From: Cyanobium sp. NIES-981
GTDB taxonomy: Bacteria; Cyanobacteriota; Cyanobacteriia; PCC-6307; Cyanobiaceae
DNA length: 7,128 nucleotides
Reading direction: 5' to 3'
Assembly: GCA_945907085.1 (NCBI GenBank)
Contig: CAMDSS010000098.1
Span: forward strand, 1 to 7,128
Within the stretch, counting starts at the first letter, position 1, and the number at the start of each line of letters is the position of its first letter. The notes below the pieces were generated by a model. It was not told where the DNA came from and did no database searches. It saw only the letters and a program-made list of their open reading frames with translations. This document shows positions 1-6,226 of the stretch, in pieces. Made by a program: the position numbers and the translations under genes.

Positions 1-1179
1 TCTGCTTTGCTCCAAGCCGACCCCCAGTCGCGCCGCATCTTTTTCAAGTCGTCTGGCTTGCCTTACCAGCCCGGTGAGATTTTGCGCCAGCCCCTGTTGG
101 CGGCCACGCTGCGCCGGGTGGCCCAGCAGGGCGACAGGGGCTTCTACCAAGGGGTAACGGCGGATGCCTTGGTGCGGTTGATGCAGCAACGGGGCGGATT
201 GATTCGCCAGGCTGATTTGGATGGCTATCGCGCCCAGTTGGTGCGGCCCTTGACCAGCAGCTTTCGGGGCTATCCGGTGATCACCATGCCGCCCCCCAGT
301 GGCGGTGGCGTGACCCTGCTGCAGCTGCTGCACATCCTGGAGCCCTTGGATTTGGAGGCCTCGGGGTTGAACAGTGCCGCCACGATTCATCGGATGGTGG
401 AGGCGATGAACCTGGCCTATCGCGACCGCAACCGCTGGCTGGGGGATCCGGATCAGGTGGCGATCCCGATCCAGGGCCTGCTGAGTCGCAGCTATGCGAA
501 CCAGTTGCGCCAATCGATCGCAGCGGCCCGCCACCGACCTGCCGCGGAGCTGGAAGCTTCCAAAGTGGCCCTGCCGGAGGGCACCAACACCACCCATCTA
601 TCGGTGGTGGATCGCCAAGGCGGAATGGTGGCCACCACAACCACGCTCAACTTCGCCTACGGCAACGGGGTGAGCGTGCCTGGTGCGGGCTTTCTGCTCA
701 ACAATGAAATGGACGACTTCTCAGCCCAGCCGGGTTCTGCCAATGCCTATGGCTTGGTGCAGGGCACGGCCAATGCCATCGCCCCAGGGCGCCGGCCCCT
801 CAGTTCGATGACCCCCACCCTGGTGTTCCGTGCCGATGGCATCCCCTGGTTTGCGACGGGGAGCCCGGGGGGAAGCCGGATCATCACCACCGTGTTGCAG
901 GTGCTGCTCAACCGCATGGTGCACGGCTTGAACTTGGCCTCAGCTGTCGCGGCACCGAGGTTCCACAGCCAACTCTGGCCCGACCAGGTGTTGATCGAAC
1001 AGGGCCTGAGCCCCGACACCATCAAGATGCTGGACGGCATGGGTCACAGCCTCGTCAAGGGGCCTGCCATGGGATCAGCAAATAGCGCCGAGTCCCTGCA
1101 AGGGCCCAGGGGCCTGCCGGCAGGAAGTTACGGCTATTCCGACCCCCGCCGCCGCGATGCCGGGGCGGCGGGGGAGTAG
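1..1179 (+). CDS. ggt: Gamma-glutamyltranspeptidase (glutathione hydrolase), C-terminal two-thirds, 5' end off window
   Basis: The enzyme cleaves the gamma-glutamyl bond of glutathione and related compounds by hydrolysis or transfer, normally in the periplasm, after the proenzyme cuts itself into a large and a small subunit. The frame is open to the left edge; by comparison with the roughly 580-residue E. coli enzyme about 190 N-terminal residues, including any signal peptide, are missing. The autocleavage site is visible as NTTHLSVVD; the nucleophilic Thr is the codon at 589-591, so the small subunit is 196 residues. Other family motifs follow in order: NNEMDDFS (700-723) with the substrate-binding Asp, RPLSSM (793-810) with the paired Ser, and GSPGGSRI (859-882), which holds the oxyanion-hole glycines. 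The end SYGYSDPRRRDAGAAGE matches the usual 'xGxSDPR' tail. All visible catalytic residues are intact, so an active enzyme is likely. It converges on the HdeD-family gene with only 5 bases between the two stops. Confidence 0.96.
   Translation, partial: SALLQADPQSRRIFFKSSGLPYQPGEILRQPLLAATLRRVAQQGDRGFYQGVTADALVRLMQQRGGLIRQADLDGYRAQLVRPLTSSFRGYPVITMPPPSGGGVTLLQLLHILEPLDLEASGLNSAATIHRMVEAMNLAYRDRNRWLGDPDQVAIPIQGLLSRSYANQLRQSIAAARHRPAAELEASKVALPEGTNTTHLSVVDRQGGMVATTTTLNFAYGNGVSVPGAGFLLNNEMDDFSAQPGSANAYGLVQGTANAIAPGRRPLSSMTPTLVFRADGIPWFATGSPGGSRIITTVLQVLLNRMVHGLNLASAVAAPRFHSQLWPDQVLIEQGLSPDTIKMLDGMGHSLVKGPAMGSANSAESLQGPRGLPAGSYGYSDPRRRDAGAAGE
1143..1174. terminator. GC-rich hairpin between convergent genes, possible bidirectional terminator
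   Basis: CCCCCGCCGCC at 1143-1153 is perfectly complementary to GGCGGCGGGGG at 1164-1174, giving an 11-bp all-GC stem with a 10-base loop. It lies inside the last codons of the ggt gene and ends 3 bases before its TAG stop; on the other strand it lies 10 bases beyond the HdeD-family stop. Position between two convergent stops suggests a shared terminator. Neither side has a clear T-run, so it would not be a textbook intrinsic terminator, and the arms also encode part of the GGT C-terminus (Pro-Arg-Arg-Arg ... Ala-Ala-Gly). Confidence 0.45.
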
Positions 1180-1184
1180 ACGGC

Positions 1185-1724
1185 CTAGGCCGCAGCTTGG
1201 TTCGGCGCGGTGAGCATGTTGACGGCTGAAAAAGCTAAGCCGATGCCAAACAGCATGCCAATCGCCCAGATGCTGTCGCTGGGCCATTCGGCGATCAACA
1301 TGCCCCCCAAGATGGCGGTGACCACCCCATCCACCAACACCAAGCCCCGGGCAGGCCCCTGGTTGGTGGCGGCGGCGGCCAATTCCATCACCCCTTCAAA
1401 GGCAAGCAGAAATCCCACAAACAAAGTGAGGCTCACTTCGCTGTCGATGGGGAAGGCCAAGACCCAGATGCCGCCACCCACGTAGAGCAAGCCGGAAAGA
1501 AGGCGGAAGATTTTGCCCTTGGTATCGGCTTCGCCGCTAAGCCGCAGCACTTGGGAGATGCCTGCCACCACAGCCACCGCTCCGATGGCGATGGTGAGCA
1601 GGGTTGCCGACACAAACGGCAGCACAATCGACAAGCCCGCCCCGGCGAACAGCAAAGCGGCGGTTAGCCAGCGCAGGGCTGGGGAGGCAGGAGCAGACAA
1701 CAATCCAGTGCATCGAAGCTCCAC
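1185..1724 (-). CDS. HdeD/DUF308-family six-helix membrane protein
   Basis: The 179-residue product is almost entirely hydrophobic, with six likely membrane helices at about residues 18-37, 40-61, 73-92, 97-119, 127-146 and 150-170. The three helix-pair repeats rich in Gly and Ala, with a Pro before helices (FVSATLLTIAIGAV, FPIDSEVSLTLFVGF, EWPSDSIWAIGMLFG), are the pattern of the HdeD (DUF308) family, named after the E. coli acid-resistance membrane protein HdeD. Its biochemical role is unknown, and acid resistance should not be assumed here. The start shown is GTG at 1724-1722 without a convincing Shine-Dalgarno sequence; TTG codons at residues 8-9 are alternatives that would still keep all six helices. 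An ATG at 1713-1711 is out of frame. The gene is divergent from the oxidase cluster and convergent with ggt. Confidence 0.85.
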   Translation of the reverse strand: MELRCTGLLSAPASPALRWLTAALLFAGAGLSIVLPFVSATLLTIAIGAVAVVAGISQVLRLSGEADTKGKIFRLLSGLLYVGGGIWVLAFPIDSEVSLTLFVGFLLAFEGVMELAAAATNQGPARGLVLVDGVVTAILGGMLIAEWPSDSIWAIGMLFGIGLAFSAVNMLTAPNQAAA

Positions 1725-1728
1725 CTTA

Positions 1729-1764
1729 GAGGTTTTGCAGTGGGGGCTTTATCTGCAAAGCCTC
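1729..1764. promoter_or_regulatory. Imperfect 12-bp inverted repeat in the divergent gap, possible operator or leader hairpin
   Basis: GAGGTTTTGCAG at 1729-1740 and CTGCAAAGCCTC at 1753-1764 are inverted copies with 11 of 12 positions matching and a 12-base spacer. The single mismatch (T1733 against G1760) would be a U-G wobble in a + strand RNA. The repeat begins 4 bases upstream of the HdeD-family GTG and ends 82 bases before the first DUF2231 start. The rest of the gap (1725-1846) shows no promoter boxes I would defend. It could be a regulator site acting on one or both divergent genes, or an RNA hairpin in the cluster's leader; there is no T-run to suggest a terminator. Confidence 0.4.
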
Positions 1765-1846
1765 ACGACAAATGTGGCAAAGGATCACGGTGGTTGCCGG
1801 AACGGTGCCCCCTCGCCAGAGTCATTACACGTTTCGATACGAACCA

Positions 1847-2344
1847 ATGTTTGAGCTGCTTCCGCCGCTCAACGATCACAACCTCCCTTGGATGGATACC
1901 ATCCATCCAATCGTTGTGCACTTTGTGATTGCCATGGGGCTGATCACGTTCGTTTTTGATTGCATTGGAATCTTTGCCAGGAAGCCAGCCCTGTTCGAAG
2001 TGAGCTTTTGGAATTTGCTGTTTGCGACGGCGGCAATTTTCGTGGCGATTATTTTTGGCCAAGTCGAAGCTGGCTTGGCCAATCCCTACGGAGCCTCTAG
2101 CGATATCCTCAATTTGCACAGCACGATTGGCTGGTCTTTGGCTGGAATTCTTTCGGCCATGTCGGCTTGGCGCTATGTGATTCGCAGCAAAGATCCCAAG
2201 CAATTGCCCTTGCCCTTTTTGGGGGCAGGTGGCTTGCTTAGCGCCCTGATTGTGGTCCAAGTCACCTTGGGAAATCAGTTGATTTGGGTGTACGGACTCC
2301 ACACCGTGAAGGTGGTGGAAGCCATTCGAGCGGGCCTGGTCTGA
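1847..2344 (+). CDS. DUF2231 membrane protein A, oxidase-cluster accessory
   Basis: The 165-residue product has four likely membrane helices (about residues 21-43, 53-72, 91-112 and 124-146). It opens with the DUF2231 signature IHPIVVHF, with His20 and His25 at the start of helix 1. Glu74 follows helix 2, His91 (LHS) opens helix 3 and His152 follows helix 4 in TLGNQLIWVYGLH. These histidines are matched in the next gene. No function is established for the family that I know of. I chose ATG 1847 because the 25 residues added by the upstream in-frame ATG at 1772 look non-coding (MWQRITVVAGTVPPRQ...) and would run into the regulatory gap; no good Shine-Dalgarno sequence precedes either. The stop overlaps the next start (TGATG). 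GC is about 52% by hand count over 1861-2340, visibly lower than in flanking genes. It is probably the first gene of the oxidase operon. Confidence 0.85.
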   Translation: MFELLPPLNDHNLPWMDTIHPIVVHFVIAMGLITFVFDCIGIFARKPALFEVSFWNLLFATAAIFVAIIFGQVEAGLANPYGASSDILNLHSTIGWSLAGILSAMSAWRYVIRSKDPKQLPLPFLGAGGLLSALIVVQVTLGNQLIWVYGLHTVKVVEAIRAGLV

Positions 2345-2982
2345 TGGGTCTTCATCTGATGAGTCTTCAATTCCTCCCCGGTCAATCGCCGATCCAGCAG
2401 CTTGCCCCTGAGCTGGGATCCAATGGCCTCCCCTACAGCCTGCCGATCCACCCCAATCTGGTGCACTTCACCATTGGGTTGTTTGTGATCGCGATTGCCT
2501 TTGATATTGCCGGTGCCCTTTATCCCCTGGAAAAGCGAGTCTTTCGCTTTCTGGCCCTGCCGGTGACCCGCCAGGGATTCCACGATGTGGGTTGGTACAA
2601 CCTGCTGGCTTGCTGCGGCGTCACGTTTTTCACCGTGGCGGCAGGTTTTTTTGAGATGTTGTTGGCCGTCCCCTTGCCCGGGGTAACCAGCGCGATCGGC
2701 CTCCACAGCATGGAAACCATGCTGTGGCATGGGGTTGGGGGGGTGGTGATCCTGCTGGTGATTGTGGCCATGACCGTTTGGCGTGGCTACCAGCGCTTTC
2801 TTTGGCGCAAAGACATGGGTCGCCAGGTGCAGTGGCTCTATTTGTTGGTGGGCTTGGCCATGTTTCTGATCATTGGTTTGCATGGCACCCTGGGCGCTGA
2901 ATTAGCAGGGGAGTTCGGTGTGCATATCGCTGCCGACCAGCTCTTGGCTGCCGGCGCTGACCTCAAGGTGGCCTTGCCATGA
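2344..2982 (+). CDS. DUF2231 membrane protein B, oxidase-cluster accessory
   Basis: This 212-residue protein is a diverged paralogue of the preceding gene product. It has IHPNLVHF (His36, His41) at the start of helix 1 (about 37-59), a second helix near 86-108 ending with Glu104, His121 and His129 before helix 3 (about 129-146), and helix 4 (about 163-180). The segment GTLGAELAGEFGVH aligns with TLGNQLIWVYGLH of protein A, so His194 corresponds to His152 there. His180 (LHGTLG) is an extra histidine. The start is ATG 2344, which overlaps the upstream stop by one base (TGATG) and suggests translational coupling; ATG 2359 (MSLQFLPG) is a plausible alternative, and the in-frame codon at 2284 is rejected because it lies deep in the upstream gene. 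The stop overlaps the subunit II start (ATGA, 2979-2982). Function is unknown; the context says it assembles with, or serves, the terminal oxidase. Confidence 0.87.
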   Translation: MGLHLMSLQFLPGQSPIQQLAPELGSNGLPYSLPIHPNLVHFTIGLFVIAIAFDIAGALYPLEKRVFRFLALPVTRQGFHDVGWYNLLACCGVTFFTVAAGFFEMLLAVPLPGVTSAIGLHSMETMLWHGVGGVVILLVIVAMTVWRGYQRFLWRKDMGRQVQWLYLLVGLAMFLIIGLHGTLGAELAGEFGVHIAADQLLAAGADLKVALP

Positions 2983-3917
2983 CCAACGCCCCGCCATCCA
3001 GTGTCAAGTTGCCTGCCGTGGTGGGCTTGGCCCTCGCCGTTGGCGCTCTCATCGCCCTGAGTTGGTGGATGGGCCAGCAGGCCTACCACTGGCTGCCGGT
3101 GCAGGCGTCCACCGCAGCGCCCTTGGTTGATGGACTGTTCAGCTTTGAAACGGCCCTAGGCACCTTTGTCTTTGGCGGGGTTTCGGCGGTGATGCTTTGG
3201 GTGATCGTGATGCATCGCGCCGATAAGTACGACGAGAGCGATGCCGTGCCCATTGAGGGCAATACAAAGTTGGAGGTGATTTGGACCGTGATCCCCCTGG
3301 TCATTGTGATGGGGATTGCTGTCTATGCGATGCGGGTGGGAGAGACCCTGGGCTCAGTGGGTCCGATGGAGCACATCCATCTGGCCCAGCCCGCCGAAGA
3401 CCAGGGGGGGTATCCCGGCGACCGGCTGCCAGCCGAGCAGATCGAGGTGGTTGCCAGGCAGTGGTCCTGGGAGTTCCGCTATCCCGGCGCCAAGGTTTCG
3501 TCTACTGAGCTACATCTGGCTGTTGATCAGCCGGTCACCTTCCGATTGGTATCTGAAGATGTGATCCATGGCTTTTATATCCCGGCCTTCCGCCTGAAGC
3601 AGGATGTGATCCCTGGACGGGCGATCAATTTCAACCTCACACCCACCCGGGAAGGTCGGTATCGTTTGCGGGATTCCCAGTTCAGCGGAACCTGGTTTGC
3701 AGCCAATCAAGCTGATGTGGTTGTGGAGAGTTTGGACACCTACCAGCAATGGCTCAAGCAGTCAGCTTCCCAGCCCCTCCAGGCGGGAATCAGTGACGCC
3801 GTACAGCAATACGAAGATCGCAAAAAATTGAAGAGTCCTGGCTGGGCAACGGTGGTGCCGGCACCTCCTCCCCAAGTCAATGTTCCCGGATCTAACACCC
3901 TGCCCCACGACGCCTGA
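2979..3917 (+). CDS. ctaCII: Heme-copper oxidase subunit II lacking CuA ligands (ARTO type)
   Basis: The 312-residue protein has hydrophobic segments at about 11-30, 56-78 and 97-118. The last two form the COX2 N-terminal hairpin (EGNTKLEVIWTVIP). A periplasmic/lumenal cupredoxin domain follows from about 150 to 252: QWSWEFRYPG (161-170), SEDVIHGFYIPAFRLKQD (192-209), PGR (212-214). In cytochrome c oxidases the CuA loop reads C-x-E-x-C-G-x-x-H-x-x-M. Here, aligned on Gly237, it is Asp232, Ser236, Phe240 and Asn243 in place of the two Cys, His and Met, and Gln234 replaces Glu; only His197 remains. CuA therefore cannot form. This is the known signature of cyanobacterial ARTO subunit II, whose electron donor is unsettled (quinol has been proposed; in Synechocystis ARTO has been linked to reductive iron uptake). 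The start ATG overlaps the upstream stop. The tail after 252 is Pro-rich and variable. Confidence 0.93.
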   Translation: MTNAPPSSVKLPAVVGLALAVGALIALSWWMGQQAYHWLPVQASTAAPLVDGLFSFETALGTFVFGGVSAVMLWVIVMHRADKYDESDAVPIEGNTKLEVIWTVIPLVIVMGIAVYAMRVGETLGSVGPMEHIHLAQPAEDQGGYPGDRLPAEQIEVVARQWSWEFRYPGAKVSSTELHLAVDQPVTFRLVSEDVIHGFYIPAFRLKQDVIPGRAINFNLTPTREGRYRLRDSQFSGTWFAANQADVVVESLDTYQQWLKQSASQPLQAGISDAVQQYEDRKKLKSPGWATVVPAPPPQVNVPGSNTLPHDA

Positions 3918-3922
3918 TCCCC

Positions 3923-5592
3923 ATGACTTCCGCCAGCTTCCCCCCGAATTACGCCCACCCAGAAGAAGGCTCCTGGAGACGCTATTTCACGTTCAACACC
4001 GATGCCAAGGTGATTGGTATTCAGTACATCGTGCTGGCGTTTTTCTATTTCATGATTGGTGGCCTGCTGGCCATGATCATCCGGGGTGAATTGATCACGC
4101 CGGAGGCCGATTTGGTGGATCGCACCGTGTACAACGGCATTTACACGATGCACGGAACGATCATGTTGTTCCTCTTCATCTTCCCGGTGCTGAATGGGCT
4201 CAACAACCTGTTGATCCCCACCATGATTGGTGCTCCGGATATGGCGTTCCCACGGTTGAATGCCGTGGCGTTTTGGTTGGTGCCCATTTTTGGCACCCTG
4301 TTGATCGCCAGCTTCTTTGTGCCGGGGGGCCTGCCTATTCCGGTTGGTGGTCCTATCCGCCGGTGAGTATTCAGAACCCCCTCGGCCATTTCGTCAATGG
4401 CCAGGGTTTATGGCTCACGGCTGTGGCCCTCTCGGGGGTGTCGTCGATCATGGGCGCGGTGAATTTCGTCACCACGATCCTGCGCATGCGTGCCCCAGGC
4501 ATGGGCTTCTTTCGCATGCCGATCTTCTGTTGGACAGCTTTGGCTGCCCAGAGCCTGCAGTTGATTGGCCTGCCTGCCCTCACCGGAGGGGCGGTGATGC
4601 TGTTGATGGATCTCACCTTTGGCACCAGTTTTTACGAGCCTGAAGGTGGTGGTGACCCGGTGCTCTACCAACACTTTTTCTGGTTCTATTCCCATCCGGC
4701 CGTCTATGTGATCATTCTGCCGGTCTTTGGCATTTTCTCAGAACTTTTCCCTGTCTATTCCCGCAAGCCATTGTTTGGCTATGTCTATGTGGCTGTCGCC
4801 TCCTTCCTGATTGTTGGCTTGGGTTTGGTTGTTTGGGTTCACCATATTTTTCCCAGTGGCGTAGCCCAGTGGATGCGCAACTTCTTCATGTTCAGCACCA
4901 TGCTGATTGCGGTGCCAACCGGCGTGAAGGTGTTCGCTTGGCTTGGCACCATCTGGCGGGGCAAATTGAGGCTCACCACGCCGATGCTTTTCTGTCTTGG
5001 CGGCTTGTTTAATTTTGTTTTTGCCGGCGTCACTGGCATCATGTTGGCCACCGTGCCTGTTGATATTCACGTCAGTAACACCTATTTTGTGGTTGGCCAC
5101 TTCCACTATGTGATCTACGGGGCCGCCGTGATGGGCATCTTTGCAGCCATCTACCACTGGTTCCCCAAGTTCACGGGCCGGATGCCCTACGAGGGCTTGG
5201 GCAAGGTGCACTTCCTCCTCACCTTTGTGGGTGCCAACCTCAACTTCCTGCCCATGCACCCCTTGGGGTTGATGGGCATGCCCAGGCGCGTCTCCTCCTA
5301 TGACCCGGAATTTGCCTTCTGGAATGTGCTCGCCAGTTTGGGGGCCTTTTTGCTCGGGGTTTCGATCATCCCCTATTTGCTCAACATGCTGAGTTCCTGG
5401 GTGCGGGGCGAGAAAGCCCCCGCCAACCCGTGGAATGCCATTGGCTTGGAGTGGCTGTTGCCTTCACCTCCCGCCGAGGACAACTTTGGTGAGAATGTCC
5501 CCACGGTGATTGCCCGTCCCTATGGCTATGGAACCGGCCTGCCCCTGGTGGAAAACCAGCAGTCCTATGAGCAAGCCCTGCAGGAGGCCTGA
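3923..5592 (+). CDS. ctaDII: Heme-copper oxidase subunit I (A2-type, ARTO), interrupted by an apparent one-base frameshift
   Basis: This subunit reduces O2 at the heme/CuB centre and pumps or takes up protons. It is read in one frame from ATG 3923 to the G-run at 4324-4329 and in another from 4330 to TGA 5592; adding one G gives a continuous 556-residue protein, the normal family length. Uncorrected, the first frame ends at TGA 4364-4366 after 147 residues. Numbered on the corrected protein, the metal ligands are all present: His77 (MHGT) and His395 for the low-spin heme, His393 (GHFH) for the high-spin heme, and His258, His307 and His308 for CuB, with Tyr262 as the cross-linked tyrosine. Lys336 (PTGVKVFAW) is the K-channel lysine. 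Helix VI reads YSHPAVY, so the Glu of A1-type HPEVY is absent, as in the A2 subfamily. It sits 5 bases after subunit II and no clear Shine-Dalgarno sequence precedes it, so translation may depend on coupling. Confidence 0.93.
4324..4329 (+). other. G6 homopolymer at the frame break in subunit I
   Basis: The first frame reads FFVPGG into this run and then becomes non-homologous (LPIPVGGPIRR, stop). From 4330 the next frame gives PAYSGWWSYPP, which is the expected continuation of subunit I. Seven G here would join the two without any other change. The zero-frame spacing G GGG GGC formally fits a -1 slippery heptamer, but a sequencing or assembly error in a homopolymer, or a recent deletion, is more likely. 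Confidence 0.85.
5582..5587 (+). promoter_or_regulatory. Ribosome binding site of subunit III inside the end of subunit I
   Basis: AGGAGG lies within the final codons of subunit I and is 8 bases upstream of the subunit III ATG at 5596. It is the strongest Shine-Dalgarno match in the oxidase cluster and fixes that start. Subunits I and II have much weaker upstream sequences, so subunit III may be translated independently. Confidence 0.8.
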
Positions 5593-5595
5593 TCC

Positions 5596-6174
5596 ATGAC
5601 CCTCTCCAATCCCCCCAGTCAAGAGCACGGCCATCAGAGCCACAATCTCACCGGCTTCATCATTTTCCTTTGCTCGGAAAGTGTCATCTTTTTGGCATTT
5701 TTTAGCGGCTATGCCCTACTCAAAACCTCGGCGCTTAATTGGCTGCCGGCGGGAGTTGAAGGGCTAGAGGTTCATGCGCCCCTGATCAATACCATTGTGC
5801 TGGTTTCTAGCAGCGGCACCATCTATTTGGCTGAGCGCTTTAAGGCCAAAGAGAATATGGCCCTCTTCCGGGGGTTTTGGCTGTTGAGTATGGCCATGGG
5901 TGCCTACTTCCTCTATGGCCAATATGTGGAATGGAGTGGCCTGCAGTTTGGCTTCACCTCAGGCACCTTTGGGGGCACCTTCTACCTCCTCACCGGCTTC
6001 CACGGTCTGCATGTGGCGACCGGTATTGGGCTCATGGGATTGATGTTGGTGAAGTCCTTTATTCCTGGCAATTACGTCGGTGGGGAGCAGGGCGTCGAGG
6101 CCACCTCCCTGTTCTGGCACTTCGTGGATGTGATCTGGATCATCCTGTTCCTGCTGATTTATGTCTGGCAATAA
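5596..6174 (+). CDS. ctaEII: Heme-copper oxidase subunit III (ARTO)
   Basis: The 192-residue protein has the five-helix form of bacterial subunit III, with helices at about 19-41, 62-80, 92-109, 128-153 and 170-191. Family motifs are SES with Glu28 in the first helix, FGGTFYLLTGFHGLHVATG (125-143) with His136 and His139, and SLFWHFVDVIWI (171-182) near the end. Subunit III carries no redox centre; it stabilises the subunit I core and supports proton uptake. The His-rich N-terminus (EHGHQSH) is in the cytoplasmic tail by normal topology. It starts 3 bases after the subunit I stop behind a strong ribosome binding site, and is intact, so the damage or error in the cluster is confined to subunit I. 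Confidence 0.95.
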   Translation: MTLSNPPSQEHGHQSHNLTGFIIFLCSESVIFLAFFSGYALLKTSALNWLPAGVEGLEVHAPLINTIVLVSSSGTIYLAERFKAKENMALFRGFWLLSMAMGAYFLYGQYVEWSGLQFGFTSGTFGGTFYLLTGFHGLHVATGIGLMGLMLVKSFIPGNYVGGEQGVEATSLFWHFVDVIWIILFLLIYVWQ

Positions 6175-6190
6175 CTGGAGGCCTATCACC

Positions 6191-6226
6191 ATGCATCACC
6201 CCACGATTTCAGGAGCTCAACGATGA
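6191..6226 (+). CDS. Possible 11-residue leader peptide before the GMC oxidoreductase
   Basis: The gap between subunit III and the GMC gene (6175-6222) contains GGAGG at 6177-6181, 9 bases before an ATG that opens the short frame MHHPTISGAQR. Its TGA (6224-6226) overlaps the GMC start in an ATGA arrangement. The spacing is right for translation and coupling, but an 11-codon frame can arise by chance, there is no run of codons for one amino acid as in attenuation leaders, and I know of no homologue. Treat it as speculative. Confidence 0.2.
   Translation: MHHPTISGAQR
6211..6215 (+). promoter_or_regulatory. Ribosome binding site of the GMC oxidoreductase
   Basis: AGGAG stands 7 bases before ATG 6223 and supports that start, which places the Rossmann beta-strand at residues 9-14 as expected for a flavoenzyme N-terminus. 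Confidence 0.75.

Noticed and set aside
1772..1846. An upstream ATG that would extend DUF2231 protein A by 25 residues
   Set aside because: The extension is not hydrophobic or family-like, has no ribosome binding site and would use up most of the regulatory gap; ATG 1847 fits the family length better.
1763..2302. A 179-codon - strand frame opposite the first DUF2231 gene
   Set aside because: It runs across the intergenic gap and the opposite gene, has no motif, and conflicts with a conserved-family gene on the + strand.
4324..4366. Programmed -1 frameshifting as the explanation of the subunit I break
   Set aside because: The slippery pattern is present only formally; I see no obvious stimulating pseudoknot, the truncated product would have no function, and a homopolymer error explains it more simply. 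It is kept only as a check in the finding.
4738..5259. A 173-codon - strand frame opposite subunit I
   Set aside because: It is a His-, Glu- and Lys-rich translation with no domain, which is what reversing a hydrophobic membrane-protein gene produces.
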